Shown here in pieces: positions 1 through 12,993 of a stretch of 64,000 nt of DNA (its first letter is position 1; each line of letters begins with the position of its first letter). The DNA is taken from the NCBI GenBank assembly GCA_013399695.1, contig VXAU01001094.1, forward strand, positions 1-64,000, written 5' to 3'. A program made the position numbers and the translations under genes. The notes under the pieces were generated by a model. The model ran no database searches. It had not been told where the DNA came from and saw only the letters and a list, made by a program, of their open reading frames with translations. Source of the stretch: Formicarius rufipectus. Lineage: Eukaryota; Chordata; Aves; Passeriformes; Formicariidae.

Positions 1-1622
1 CATCTTTTCTAGATTTTACAAACACCAAGTTAATCTATGCTATGTTTCTCAGCTTACAACTGCAAAGTCTATCTGCTCACTAACATCTCTATTCATACTG
101 CTTCACATTCAGATATATTGGAGCATTGGGGGAAAAAAAAAATTTAAAAAAGGTAGATTTCCTTTTTGTATTTCTCCACAGCAAGTAATACTTTTAAAAT
201 ACACTTTCCCCTGTTATCAGCATTAATTAAATCTGTAGCAGCATTCTTTGTCACTAATAGCAAATATGGAATATTCAAGAAAGGGAATGCAGTCCTGCAC
301 ACAGGATGCATTTTCAGTCCTGTGCCAGACAAACACCTGGACAAGCAACTGTACACACATTCTTTCCAGTGTATGTGACAGACAAAAAGAACCCTTGACC
401 TGCTTCATAAAACATAGAGATTTGAGGTTTTATCATTGAAATACTCCTTACTTCTGAGCCTTTTTCCCTTCTCCTCCATATGAACTAGGAAGTTCATGAG
501 TAATTTCTGCCACACTAACAAAGTTGCTGCAGAATAACACTGCAGTCACTAACACATGAATTTTTTTTAATATGGAAGGAGTTACAAAAAGTTGACATGC
601 AAAAGTTTTAGTCACTAAGCAATATTCTTATATCATTACAAAAATGACTTTTTGAATTAAATTACTACACAGGTAATATAAGTTACCCCTCTTTCTCTGA
701 ACACACATACAAGGTCTACACAGCTAATTGTATTACTCTAAAATTAGTCTGAATCTGCATTTATCTCTTTGCCTACACACAGCAAAACTGACAGACCACA
801 GAGAAAAATAACAAACATGCCATTAAAATGAGGAGGGGGATAGATTTTTACCAGAATAATTATTTCAGAAAACCAAAAGGGTCTTCTTAGAAAAGAATGG
901 CTTTCCGTACACTTTTCAAGCATCAATTATAGTACATAAACCAGTTAAAGCATTCATTTTCACAACAAGGCTTCAGAAACAAAACCATATCAACTAAAAA
1001 GCCCCAGTAAAATAACTTGATCTGGATAGAGTTTTGTTGCTCATACACTCAAACTCTACTGTACTCAGTGGTACCAGTTCCATTTTGGACTGGAAGAAGA
1101 GCCTACTCTATAAACAAAGTTATTAGATAGGTAAACAACTGCTGAACATCAAGAACAAGTTAACAATTACTTATTTATCACTAAATTCTTTGCACTGTGT
1201 TTCAGAATTGATCAGTCTCACACACATAACCTTCTTTTCACAAAGGAAGTATTTGTGACTGTGATCCAGGTAGAATTAGAAAAAAGCATTAAATAATACA
1301 ATGTTTCAAGCAAGCACCACAGAGCACATTGGGGGGGGGGAAAAAAAAAAAAAAAAACACAAGCTCTTTTCCATCTAAGCATAGTAAAAGGCTAGTATAT
1401 TTAGTTTTCATATAAACATTGCTTTCCAAGCTGAAGTGAAATATGAGAGAATGTGTTCATCACATATACAAAGTGAAATTTTAATTATTTACCCTTCCAT
1501 ACCACATAAACCTAATGAAAACACAAAGAAGAAACATTATCAAGACCAAAAACATTTATGACAGCATCTGCCCACACATCAGCAATCTTTAACCTTTTAA
1601 CTTCAAGTAAAGAAAGAATTAC
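1..1622. other. AT-rich non-coding sequence, no gene seen
   Basis: No convincing exon, repeat family or RNA gene was found. It holds only simple runs, such as a G-run followed by an A-run near 1,331-1,357. If the minus-strand exon ending at 1,623 is real, this stretch is downstream intron or 3' UTR. Confidence 0.5.
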
Positions 1623-1741
1623 CTTCAGGCACTATACAAAGTTACCACCTTCTTCAAATTCAAGAGGAGAGTAACCGCACACATTCACTTTACTCGATTT
1701 TTGGCAACAGAGTAACATGGCTGTTCAAAGCCAAGGAAGAT
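1623..1741 (-). CDS. Candidate 3'-terminal coding exon of an unidentified minus-strand gene
   Basis: Read on the minus strand, a pyrimidine-rich acceptor (TTTTCTTTGCAG) precedes a block that, entered in phase 0, encodes 18 residues (IFLGFEQPCYSVAKNRVK) and a stop at 1,687-1,685. The other two frames also stop within 50 bases, so if the exon is coding it must be terminal or largely untranslated. A possible donor (CTGAAG|gtaatt) follows at 1,622. No protein ending in this peptide is recognised. The link to the CpG-island first exon is inferred from strand alone. Confidence 0.22.
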
Positions 1742-4700
1742 CTGCAAAGAAAAGATACAGTATGCAATTACAGGTGTTATTAAAATGCCAAGATTTTATG
1801 GTGATAATTGCACCTAACCCAGAAATCAGTGTAAATGCCAGAAAAATAATTATGTGGCAGTATTATTTTTAATTAAGAATGCTATCCAGTTATAAGTCTG
1901 CCCAGTACTGCTACACATCTGAATACTTTCGCCCATGAGTTCTGTGTAAGTACCTGTTCATGATACTTTTGAGTATTTAAAAGGAGAGAAATTCTGTTCA
2001 CTTAATGAACTGGTTGCATTTCCATTAACTGAGATTACTGTTCACAACAGGTGCAGAATGCTGATATGATGATGTTGACAGCAATAAAGTCGTAACAATG
2101 CAATTTATCTAAGAAAATCCAGCATCAAAAGGTATACATGCTACTGCTGTTGAATTAACAGTCTTATTCTGCAGCTGTCTCCAACAGACTTCTTCAAGAA
2201 TCAGTATCACCTTCCTTACCTCAAACAAGGTAGCCTACTATGCTAAGCTACTCACTTACTTTCAACATGTATTAAATTTATTTTTTTTCCCCTAACACAG
2301 ACAAAATGTTACCATTCCCAGATGCTAGTCAGTGGCATCTTTGCCAAAGGCTTCCTCTCTCAGAACTGCTTTTTTAACTACAATGGAAACTACAACAATC
2401 AAAATGAGCCAGATCAGCAAAGGTGATCTTTTAAGGCTACTCTAGCTCTTTTTAGCTGTTTTCAGTTAAGTAGCAGTGCCAAAGGAGAAGGAGCCCTTGG
2501 CAAGGAGTGTGCTGATGAGGAGGTGGGCTCAGAGCAGTAAAAACAAGTACACAGTCAAACTCAAAACTGCAAACAAACATTTCTATCATGTTAATGCCCT
2601 ACCAAGCTTTCTGAGAAGATGATCAGGCACTATAAAGGGTGATAATCCATTACTAAAAATAGGCTTGCTGAAGTCTGAAAACAATTAGAAGGTGTAAACC
2701 ATTTTATACAACTCATGCTATTAACATTAAATCAAAAACACTTCATCCCAAATTTGAAAATGTTATGATAAAGGAAAGAAATATTTTACAGGCACAGAAC
2801 AGAGAAATTCTCTTTCTCCCTGCTGTCCATTCCCTCTTTACTCCTATGCAAAACACACACGTAGAAGCAACAGTACAACAGAAGGGAAATAAGCAAAGTG
2901 TTTAAGTATTGCCAACAGAAAAACAGTAATTGAGGTGTCTTCTTCCAGTTTAGCTATCAGCAGTCAGTAGCTGTACTGGAGCAAAACGAGTTTATGGCTA
3001 CTTGCTTTAGATCAAAGTATGCACATTAGCAAGAAACTACCAATACACGCCACAAAGTAGGATCACAACATGGTAATCTTTAGTCTTGCAATTCCTTTGC
3101 AACCATTAAGGAGACCAAAAAAAAAAAAAAAAAAAGAAAAAAGTGCAGCTGTTTCTTCTCCTCAACATTTCAATAAACAATTCCAAATTTGTAGTAGATT
3201 ATGTCTTTTAAATAAATAAAAGAACAAAAATAAACCTCATAAAATTCACTCCCAAGCTGTCACAAATGTCAGTGAACACATTCAGGAAGTGAGGAATCAT
3301 GCAAAGAAAGGTTTCAGAAAATACGTGCCTTTAACAGTAGCCTCTCCTGGAGATTCACTGATGCCCAGCAAAGACAAGCTGCAGCTCTCCCTCCCTTCAG
3401 CAGGAACTGTGACACACTCAAGTGCCTGTCTCCAGCTGCCTGTTTTCACAACACTGGAAGAAAACAAATTTTGAGAGCTCTCTCTAGTCTTGCATCTCTG
3501 GACATCTGTCTGACTGAACAGAGTCCAAGATCACTTACAGGGAGGGATTCATGAAAACCCGTAACAGTCGCCTAAGTTTCTTTTCCTTCAAAGGTCAGGT
3601 TACTGTGGACAAGCAAGCAAGGTCAGCTACATATCACAAATTAGGCTCAAAGTTTTTTCCTAATATTCCAGAATACTATTATTCATGAGTAACATAAGTT
3701 CTTAAAATAAGCTTGGAGTGAAAGTCACACCATAAAGCTTCTACATTTTATTCTTCTTTTTGTATTACCACAACAGGATATTAGCAGAGTATCAGGATTT
3801 TATTTTTTTTTTTGGTGTTAAACTGTAACCCAATGTTACAAGTTTCAGGTTTCTTAGTGTTACAGTGCTGAAATTATTTTTATTCATTTCAATAGAGGTT
3901 GAACAATTACAAAATCTGACAGCTACTGAAGACAGAACTGCTAAATATGTAATCAGACAAAACCACAACTGACTAATCCACCCAGATTATTCATTTCAAC
4001 TCTGTGACTTGCAGCATTAGATCCACACTACCATATAAACTAGATCCTTCACATTATGGGATGAAAGCTTGTATGATGAACTGCCATGAACTATCAGTAA
4101 CATCATTAAAAAACAGCTGAAATTTCAATTGAAACATTTGAAATTTCTGTAACAGCTGCCAGAGCAGGCAGAATACAGTAGATATAAATGTAAGAAAAAG
4201 AATGACATGCCATGTAAGTAGGAATAGCACAGACTACAAAAAGCTTCCATAATTAATTGAGAATATGTGTATTTTGTTACATTAGCTAACAAAACATCAA
4301 AACCGGCACTGAATGCACTACTCTGGTTGTGACATTTATTTCATTGATCCACACTGTATTTACATTGCAATGTAATTACTGCAATCTTTGCCTATACAAT
4401 ATAAACTCTTCAACAACTGACTACTTTTGAAGTCTGTGTTGATCAACACTTTCAGCATGTTGCTTACAAGTATTGAGATATATCTTATTTAGTTCAGAAT
4501 ACGTTCATTGTTACATCTGTTGAAGGAAATGAAGGTCTGTTTACATACCCTTCATTTTTGTCATTATAGTACAGGCATCATAGGTTTCACAAAACTTCAC
4601 AAATAATCCTATGGCTATATTAACCATACATTTCTGCTCTAAAGTACCAAATCCCTACTCCATTATCTAATGCTGACTGTTTCTTTGTTTCATGGTACAG

Positions 4701-7642
4701 TTCTTTCCAGCACCACAAACTCAAACACTGAAACATGGCATTCAGCGTATGACAAAGTCAGAAATCCACATTTATGCTGTTTGGGACAAAAAGAACATTA
4801 ATCAACTTCTCTTTACAGCCACTAGGTTTCCTCTGTTATCTTACTCAAGTTAATACAGATGTTTTTGACATCTCATTTCCCATACTTCCTTTATAAACTG
4901 GATTGCAAACCAAACTTAAGCAAACATATTACTGATAATTTTCTTCTTTAACTTCACAAAATTTCAACTGAATAATGCCAAAGTCAAGGCTTTCCTCTAA
5001 ACTCAATGATTTAAAATTCCATCTACAACAGCAACACATCAACAGTATAAGGTACCCTGTACTTTGTTCACAGGAAAGTATTGCTACACATTTGTACACC
5101 AAGTGTCACACTTAATCAATGCTTCATCTACCAGGTCAGATAGAACCAAGAGGTCCAAACTCTCCCCTCATGCAGGAAAGGGCTCAAATCTGAAAGCAGA
5201 CAGAACTATCTGATCAATGTAAAACACTCAGTGCTCACTCATTGCCTGCAATTCCACATTACCATTACATGTTCACATAGCTCTGTATGATCATCATCAG
5301 CATGTTGCTAATAAAGAAGTTTCTCTTCTTACTGCAGACCAGCTGAGGCTACACTAAAGGTAACAGAGTGTCTCCAATATGAGTCATAAGTGTTACCCCT
5401 AATTAGAAGGGTCAGGAGTCTCACAGGACATACCCGCAGAATTTCTGCCTGTCAAAAGGGCAAGTCATCTGAGGTGAAGGCTGACAAGTCTATCACATGC
5501 TTAAAAAGACTCAAGTGTTATTCCTCATTCACTAACTATCTTTCTGGATAACATCTCCCCTCAAGGGGAACATACCTTTATTACCTCTGGAGATGGAAGG
5601 TCAACTTTGGAGCAAATTAACAGGTTATTAAACTGTGCTTCATTTCCACATTAAAAAAAAATCTGAAGGTTTGCCTTTGAGATGCTGCATCTCCTGTGAT
5701 TTCACCCCTTTCTCCTCTCCTTTTAAAGCAGGATTTCCTGTTTCACTTCGACCTAGACAACTCCACAGTAGACAAAGATACAAGACCAGTGCAGATTGTT
5801 CCTTACAAATCATTTTGTTTTCTTCTATAAACCTGTCTTTTACTTCCACCTCCTTTGGTTTTTTAAGGTGCCCTTGTCCAAAAATGCTCCCTTGTTCCAA
5901 TTTGCAGGCCCTACAAGCACACTATTTTATAGTACACAAATCCAAGCATCAAAGGAAAATGAAAATAGAAACTGAAGCTGAATTTAAAAAACTAACACCT
6001 TTCTTCATCTTAGTTGTAAGATCCTCTCTAAACGCATACTTCAAGGAGGTTTCTTTAATACTGCAACAATGCATCTAACCAGAAATATCTTAATTTTGCA
6101 AAAAGGATAAAAAGAATGACCTCATTGTGAGGGCACACCTTCTTCAGTAATGCTTTATGCAACAGAAATGTCTGTGTCTAAAATACAATGCAGATGCACA
6201 CCCTTTTCTGGATAACCAACTGTTGAAAGGAAATATGCTTTAAAAGGCATTTTAAAAACTTAAAAGGAAAACACTAAAAAAATAAAAACCTCCTAAGCTA
6301 TGTGATGAACAAATAGTAGAGCTCCTCGTGACCCACCTGCAGAGAATAATTTCATCCCACACTCCTCCAAAATAAATTTAACCAAAAGACCACATATCTA
6401 ATCACCAAGGTATATGTGACTGCAGGTGGAGATCCTATCTCCCATTATCACCTTATTTCAAAGCCTATAAACCTCATGTTCAAGCCACACTAGACTTAAA
6501 GAAAGGCTGTCAATCCCTGACATCTGTAAGGTGCCATCTGGAGCTCTATTTATACTGTGTTGAGATGTGCATCAGGCACAGAGGTGGTTACCTTATTACA
6601 GCATCTCCAACAGTCACTGTGTTGTTAACAGCTCTGAAACTCAGCTGTTGGTCAGCAAACAAGTCCTTTCTACTCAACCCAAGAACAAAACTGCAATTCT
6701 GAAGAGCAACTAGGAAACATTCCTAAGTCCCTACTTCCCAGTTCACTAAAGATGAATTTCAAAAAGTCAGTAAATTCAGTATTTCATTGTACGAGAGGTT
6801 TCTTCCCCCTTTCCCTTCAAGATGAAACATTTTATATAATATTAACTTAATATTTTAATATTATTCAGCTGTAATGCCTTCAGAGATCCTTAATATAATC
6901 AACAGTGAAACAGCAGGAGATCAAAATCAACTTTATCTGGGCAGGCAACAAAACATTGTGTCTTAGTGCGGCTTTGAAATTGGTGTGGCCCAAAACAAAG
7001 CAGTTTCTTACAAGTTCAGACAAAACTCACATTGAAACTATTGCTTTCCTAGAATTCACAAACACATTCATGAGGCAAGAAGCACATTATTAGACACTGT
7101 ATCATGATTCCATATATACATAATTATAATACTTGAGTTCTGATGGTTTGCATCTATTTACACTGCTGGTTTTGCTGATTTGAGGAGCTGCCAAAACACA
7201 ATCCATATGATAGATCAGACAGCAGTTTGTCTCCTCCAACAGTTTTACATCATTTTTCAGAACCTCACATCTCTTACATGACAGAAAGTGAAACTTCGGT
7301 GCCTCGGTCAGCAGGCACAAGGCAGAAAACAAGCAAAGGATTTCTGACAATCTCATTGCTAGGAAACACAGCCTATCCTTTTTCTTTCTTTCCTTCTTTG
7401 ATCTTAATTGATGGAAACAAGTCTTTCCACAGCTGTCCGCACCTTGGTTTTTGACAAAGTCAACTGCAAGATTTGATAGATTTTTCTTTTTTTAATGTAC
7501 AATTTTGCCATTTCAAAACCACTTACAGAGTACAAGCCTCCCTTAAATTACAGAAATTAATACATTTGCTTGGCAAAAAATGGTGTTTCTGGGTACGTGG
7601 AGCTTCAGGTGATGTTATTAAAGTTACTGATTGATTCCATAC
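1742..7642. other. AT-rich presumed intronic sequence
   Basis: No repeat family was recognised here. Several short acceptor/donor pairs occur (for example 5,434-5,448 and 5,338-5,358 on the minus strand), but these are the sort of decoys expected in AT-rich DNA. An A-run lies near 3,117-3,135. The only compositional exception is the GC-richer block at 3,289-3,480, listed separately. Confidence 0.4.
3289..3480. other. GC-richer block open in several frames, nature unknown
   Basis: This block is noticeably richer in G and C than its flanks and is open for about 50 codons or more on both strands. On the minus strand a strong acceptor (GTTTTCTTCCAG) ends at 3,454 and the following frame stays open to a stop at 3,299-3,297, with no clear donor. 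On the plus strand an acceptor-like GGTTTCAG precedes the block. Neither translation is recognised. It could be an exon, a decayed repeat or an unrelated GC patch. Confidence 0.2.
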
Positions 7643-7721
7643 CTGTGGGAAGGTTCTCTCTGTGGATATACTCCTTAAAATAATTAGCACGTAAAAAACT
7701 TAAGAGTGTTTGGAAACAACT
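7643..7721 (-). CDS. Candidate internal coding exon (79 nt), gene unidentified
   Basis: On the minus strand this block has a near-ideal acceptor (long T-rich tract ending CTTGCAG) and a good donor (CCCACAG|gtatgg). Only one of three frames is open across it. It encodes 26 residues beginning SCFQTLLSFLRANYF and leaves one base over, so the next exon would begin in phase 1. The peptide has the look of an amphipathic helical segment, but I do not recognise the family. Its phase joins cleanly to the 24-nt candidate exon upstream at 9,016-9,039. This is the best-supported internal exon on the minus strand, though a decoy cannot be excluded. Confidence 0.35.
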
Positions 7722-8208
7722 CTGCAAGAAAAAGACAACAAAAATTCCTTTCTTTCTTTCTTATACCAAACTCAGACAAGTCAGCAGCAATGCTTCTTCC
7801 ACTAACACTCTTTCTCCCATCAACCAAGACCACAAACACCAGATAGAGTACCAGATGTATGAAACCCTTTCCTCAGCCAGTTCTCCTGCTTCTCTACCTG
7901 CACCAAATTGCAGTGGTGCAACTGTCCATACTTCTATGGAATAAACAGGATTGCTTTGCTGTAACAAGTTAGAAACAGCTTACTTCCCCACGATGCTGAT
8001 AGGTCAAACCAGTTGCATGATCTGGTTCACTACAAAAAATTATACACTTCAACTAAGGCTAGAAAAAGTCTAATACATACAGAGGATACCTAGCATCAGA
8101 ATCATCATTCAAGAAGACAAGTCAGAACTTTCAGAAGGCATCACTCACACTCCTAACTGGCCAGGCCATTCTCATCTACTAGTAGATTGTTTCTTATGAA
8201 CTGAAACC

Positions 8209-8214
<6 letters not shown>

Positions 8215-8245
<31 letters not shown>
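8215..8245. repeat. Poly(A) run, 31 bases
   Basis: An uninterrupted run of 31 A on the plus strand. No recognisable retroelement body lies upstream, so it is recorded as a simple repeat rather than a retrocopy tail. Confidence 0.9.
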
Positions 8246-8246
<1 letters not shown>

Positions 8247-8884
8247 CACCCTAAAAAAGACCAGGCTAAGAGAACTTAAAAATGGACAATTACTACAGAT
8301 GCAATTCAGGACAGAGTTTCTCAAAATACATAAGAGGCCACTTATTCTGTCCTGCCCTCTCTAGATACACCATCATAATGATATAATGTTTGTTTCTCTT
8401 TTATGCAGAAAAGAGAAAAATCTTGGCCAGACCTACTTTAAAAGATGAAAGCACAGACATTAAAACTGATTAAATGGCATTTATTTCACAGAAATGAAAA
8501 CACTACAGGTAGAAAAGAAACCAAAAGATTGACAACAATGAACTGTAAGACAAGTAAAGATCCTTGTCATTCAGCCTGACTACCTATACAATAATCACAG
8601 GCTCTTCATGAATTAATTTCTATTAATAAAAATCACATTTTCAAATAACATTAAAGTTTTCAGTAATAAGGAAATCCATCACCATCTTGGTAAACTAGTC
8701 AAATAATTTGCAACTTTCAAACTTGTTTAGATTTTTCTTATTCATGCTGATGTCTAAACAGTTAGCATTTGAACTTTCATGATCCAAAGACGGAATTTCT
8801 CAAATTTCTCACTTTTCAGTTACTTGCAATTCACATGTCACCCACAAACCTCCTGCTATTCATCAACATTCTTTTTTATTTCAG

Positions 8885-8899
8885 TGGTATCTGACACAG
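8885..8899 (+). other. Possible 15-nt plus-strand microexon or chance splice pair
   Basis: A strong acceptor (CTTTTTTATTTCAG) and a near-perfect donor (CACAG|gtaagtaag) flank only 15 bases, TGGTATCTGACACAG, a length that preserves frame. It lies on the strand opposite to the candidate minus-strand gene and has no plus-strand partner exon nearby. The sites are unusually good, but the biological context argues against it. Confidence 0.12.
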
Positions 8900-8960
8900 G
8901 TAAGTAAGGGGCTATCAGCAAAAAGCAGAGCCAATATAACCTCCAGCCTCCCTAGGAATA

Positions 8961-9040
8961 CATATTCAGAAATCATCTCTAGATTCCTGCTGGATGCCAC
9001 ATAATTACAAATTACCTCCAGATCTCTACTGGCATCAATC
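8961..9040. repeat. Diverged 39-bp tandem repeat, two units
   Basis: Read on the minus strand, two adjacent 39-base units (about 9,036-8,998 and 8,997-8,959) match at 26 of 39 positions by eye. The substitutions leave a similar 13-residue reading in one frame, with R, L, E, I, Y and V conserved. This may be an old minisatellite pair. The 24-nt candidate exon at 9,016-9,039 lies inside the first unit. Confidence 0.4.
9016..9039 (-). CDS. Candidate 24-nt microexon
   Basis: On the minus strand the acceptor AACTTCTTTCAG and donor CTGGAG|gtaatt flank 24 bases encoding IDASRDLE in phase 0. This joins in phase with the 79-nt candidate exon at 7,643-7,721. The location inside a diverged tandem repeat, and the short length, leave chance as a serious alternative. 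Confidence 0.2.
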
Positions 9041-10816
9041 TGAAAGAAGTTAACATCAATGCATCAAGAAAGGAGAAAAGCTTCAGGATGCATTTGAAAA
9101 ATATTGAATTGTCTCTCATCTCGAGAAAGTGTTTCCTAATTTTCATCTGCCCTTCTTTATCTGTCTGGGATATAAATCTTTGCTAGTTTAAAACAGCTAA
9201 CAAATCATACTAATAAATCCCTTCATGGGAACTACACCTCACCAAAAAAAAACCCAAAAAACAAGAAAACCAACACAAAACACAGCTCACAACAGCTGAT
9301 ATATGGAAACTGTCCTCCTCTTTACTGAACCCTGGTTGTGCTGTTTGCAGCCATCATGTGCATGTGAAATTGCTGTTACATTACCTGTGCTTTTTGAAGT
9401 GTATATGCATTTTACCACCAAGCCTTTCACATAAAAAATGAAGGAAAGTTTACACATCACCCCTCCCCTTCATTCAGACAGAACTGAGATTTTTGAGTCA
9501 TATTTTTAAACAATTTACTGGATGAGAACCAAGTCTCTTTCAATCAGCAGACAACCAGAGTACTTCTAAAGAATATTTTTAAATAGACAAATAAGTCATC
9601 CTGAGTTTACTAGTAGAATACTTACAATATAGCATAAGCACAATTTATTTGAAAATAGTTTCTAGTCCAGTTACACAATATATTCTTATATAAGAATATC
9701 CACCTCATCTGATTTTAATAAAAATACACACTCGGGAGGATGGAAAGAAAATTGTACAAACAGAAGCACCATTTTTCTAAGAACTATCTTCTGTCTATCC
9801 TAAGCACAACTAGAATAAATAAGGGTCAAATCTCCACACTATTGACAGATCAGAACAGCTACTTCAACAAACTCAAAATAAAGTTGAACATAAACCACTG
9901 ACATTAAAAGTCACTGCCATATCAGAAAATAAAGAGCAAAAAGTGTTAAAGCTGTATCTACAGCACACAGAAAAGCATATTTTACAGAATGTAGCATGAG
10001 CATGTACAGTCATACAAAAAAATGGCAGATAAGTCAGTTACAAAAGAGAACCTGAACACTAAATCAAAATAAAATTTGTGAATTTAAAAATAGCTACCTC
10101 AAACCTTCAGAAACCAGATCTTAGCAAAACTGCAACTCTTAAAGAATTTACATTTTAGCTTTGCTAAGAATGGCATGATTTTTTGCATCAATGATACAAG
10201 TAAAACGGTCCCTTGAATTAGTCCTGCAATGCTGTTTTCTACCTCTAAAATACATATTGGTTTTCATCTGTTCAAAAGAAAAACAGCATACTGGCCTGTC
10301 AAGAATATTCTTCAGGAATAATAATGAAGATTGATGTATCATACAGATACTAATTCCACCTAACCCCTCCAAATAAAAAGAGTACGCAATACTGAACACA
10401 CTATTTCACCACCACAACTTTCATCCTCTCCTGAAAAAGCAAAAATACTGTTCCAAAAGTCTTAGAAGCAAGACAGCATGAGCTATTTCCCAAAGAGAAA
10501 ATAAGCATGTTCTGAAGTCAAAGACTCAGAACGTCACTTAAGCAGAGCTGCTCTGAAATACTTGTACATCATTCTTGGTATTGAACCTATGGTTTACACA
10601 ACACGACAGATGCATGACATTTGGGACCCAGCTAGTTACCAAAGCAGTTTTATCTTTTACTTTTAACCAACAGGTAATCAAAGCAGGTCAGAAAGAAATT
10701 CATATAGCACTTAAGCCTTTTCACATAGAAAGCAGGCTACCACATTCTATAACAGCTTATTTTCTAGATGAACAAACTACTAGAGCTTTATATATAGCAC
10801 GCTGTAATCGTTTCAC

Positions 10817-10993
10817 CTTGATGCAATAAAGACAGCAGGTCCAGCTGCAAAATCGGTTTCCAAAAGAAACTGTCAACATCTTGGATGGACATAAAAAACT
10901 ACACTGAGCCGTTGCTTGAGCTGGTACTGTAAGCTCAGAATCCTGCTGAAACCATGGATTGAAAACCAAAAAGACAGAAGGAAAAATACCCAC
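10817..10993 (-). CDS. Candidate internal exon (177 nt), open in phase 0
   Basis: A strong acceptor on the minus strand (a pyrimidine tract ending CCATCTCTAG at 10,994) is followed by 59 open codons and ends at a moderate donor (CATCAAG|gtgaaa). Phase is 0 at both ends, compatible with the 24-nt exon downstream. The translation is rich in Phe and Cys and is not recognised. A shorter version beginning at an internal acceptor (GATTTTGCAG) is equally possible. The open length is within the range expected by chance in this window. Confidence 0.18.
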
Positions 10994-12993
10994 CTAGAGA
11001 TGGACAGAAGACAAGCAAAAATCACCCTGATATCCCTGGTGTTTCTCCTGACCAGCCTCATTTCAATCTATGAATAAAAATGTTGTATCAATATTTTTTT
11101 AATATATCTATCAACAACTTCCTACAGTTAAGATACTATTTATGCATCATTAACAATTTAGTTATGCAAGAATCCCATTAGCAAAGACAAAGTATATCCA
11201 CTTCCAATCTTGCATACAAATGGGTATAGAAAATGCCAATACATAGCTATGATGTCTTCCAACTTCTCTGTCAACTGAACTCAAAACTCAAGAGTGGATC
11301 TGCAATATGAACTAACTCATAAATAGACAAGTGATTTTTTTTTTGCAATCACAGAATATTAATTAGCTCACAAAAATAATTGCTAGCAATTTCTTTATCA
11401 CCATTAATCATGTTGTAGGCTTTTCAACAAAAAATTCATGTAAGGATCTTTCAACTTGTAAAGCAAAATCATTACTCTGACAAATCAGCCAGAAAATAGA
11501 TACTCTGTAATTCTTACAATTAGATTAGTACTCCACATATTAGTGATAACACTTTTTTTTTTTTGGCCTGTTTGGTATCAGTGCATTCAATTAGTTCATG
11601 CAGTATAATACCTTATTACATTAATTGGTTTCTTGTAATCAAGTGTTTGCTACTCAGTAATACCAATTTATAACTTTGCATCAGAATGCTAACCATTAAT
11701 AGGGTGCTTGAAAGTATAAGTTATTAGCTCTTTTTCTCCCCTCCTCCTCATCAGAAATACATTGTCATTGAGCTGTGAACTAAAAGTCAGAAGCACAACT
11801 TTCTTGAGCAATATTTCATATGCAGAAGACACATGACTGCTTGGGCAGTATCCAAATGACTGAAGGAACTCCTGTGACAGCTAGGTACAGACACTACAGT
11901 TTTTCATTTTAACTTGTTTCCTTTTACCATAACATTAGAATGACCCCAATCTGTGCTCTCAAGAGCCTCACACCGCTCTGAGCCAGTCTTCCAAAGACAC
12001 TAATAGCTAGTTAAAAACAAAATAAAGACTTAAGAACACATTGATAATATACTCTATAGGGTAATACACAAAAATTCTTTCAAGTGATCCTACTGTAACT
12101 GCCACCTTATCAAAAAGAACAAATCAACGTGTCCTACTCTCCCATCCCCAATATACACTCAATGCCCTAATTAATCAGAATAACTGAAGTGCCAAAAAAT
12201 GTACTAACAGTTTAGAAAACAGGGTTTTCACCTTAACTTTTACAAGACTTTATAACCTTAGCTTTGCTCAGACAACATGCAGGGACACACCATTTTCTAA
12301 ACAGATACCACAAAAGACCTCAAGTAACCCTTGCCCTCTTCTCCAGTCACAGTGCAAGTCTGCTGCATACACTTCTAATTATATAGTAACCTGACATGTG
12401 GAGAGGGATAGGCCCTTGAATATGATCTCCGAGACTACTAACCCCGATCTGTGCCGAGTACAAATTCAACATAAAACATACGACAGATCACTATTTTACA
12501 ATCTACAAAACACACAGCTACTTGCAAAAAGCACACAATAATAATGTACTTCCAGAGTGCAGTTAGGTCTAGCTTATAATAATCCATTATCCCAAAAGAT
12601 CCTGTTTGTGTTTCTAGCTCTGTATTTGGCACAGCTAAGGTATCTTAGCTCGTGTTCTTCAGCAAATTGTTGTTTGGTTTTTTTTTACTACTCCCAACAT
12701 AATAAAATAAAACCACTTTGAGTTTCAGAGAGCACTTAAAAATACACAAATACATCCTCTGCACTTTCATTTAAACTAAACAATGATGTTTAAATACCTA
12801 ATTTCTTTCTTGTTAGTATTTGGTTCTTGACACAAAAGTAGAGCATGAGGTAAGCAGTAAGGTCCTTTCTTCATGTGCTTCATCTTTTGAAAACTTCCCA
12901 AGGTGCTACAGATTAAACATTCTTGAAGTTCATGACTTAAATCTACTGTAATAGTGTAAGATTTCATTATTATTATTATGAAGTATTTCCAAT

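Noticed and set aside
2330..2440. Minus-strand frame encoding a hydrophobic, membrane-like stretch followed by a basic segment and stop
   Set aside because: No usable acceptor upstream. The T-rich tract lies on the other strand, and Val/Ile/Leu runs are expected from T-rich codons.
5635..6078. 147-codon plus-strand ORF, the longest outside the CpG island and the retroelement
   Set aside because: Rough reasoning from stop frequency in AT-rich DNA says about one ORF of this size is expected by chance in 64 kb. It has no recognised motif and is overlapped by an antisense ORF.
7102..7356. Minus-strand ORF with a CxxC pair that loosely recalls Mis18/Yippee zinc-binding domains
   Set aside because: Only one CxxC pair, no good acceptor or donor at the borders, and similarity too weak to support by eye.
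9385..9423. 39-nt minus-strand block with good splice sites
   Set aside because: Neither open frame joins the neighbouring candidate exons without a stop, so it is taken as a decoy.
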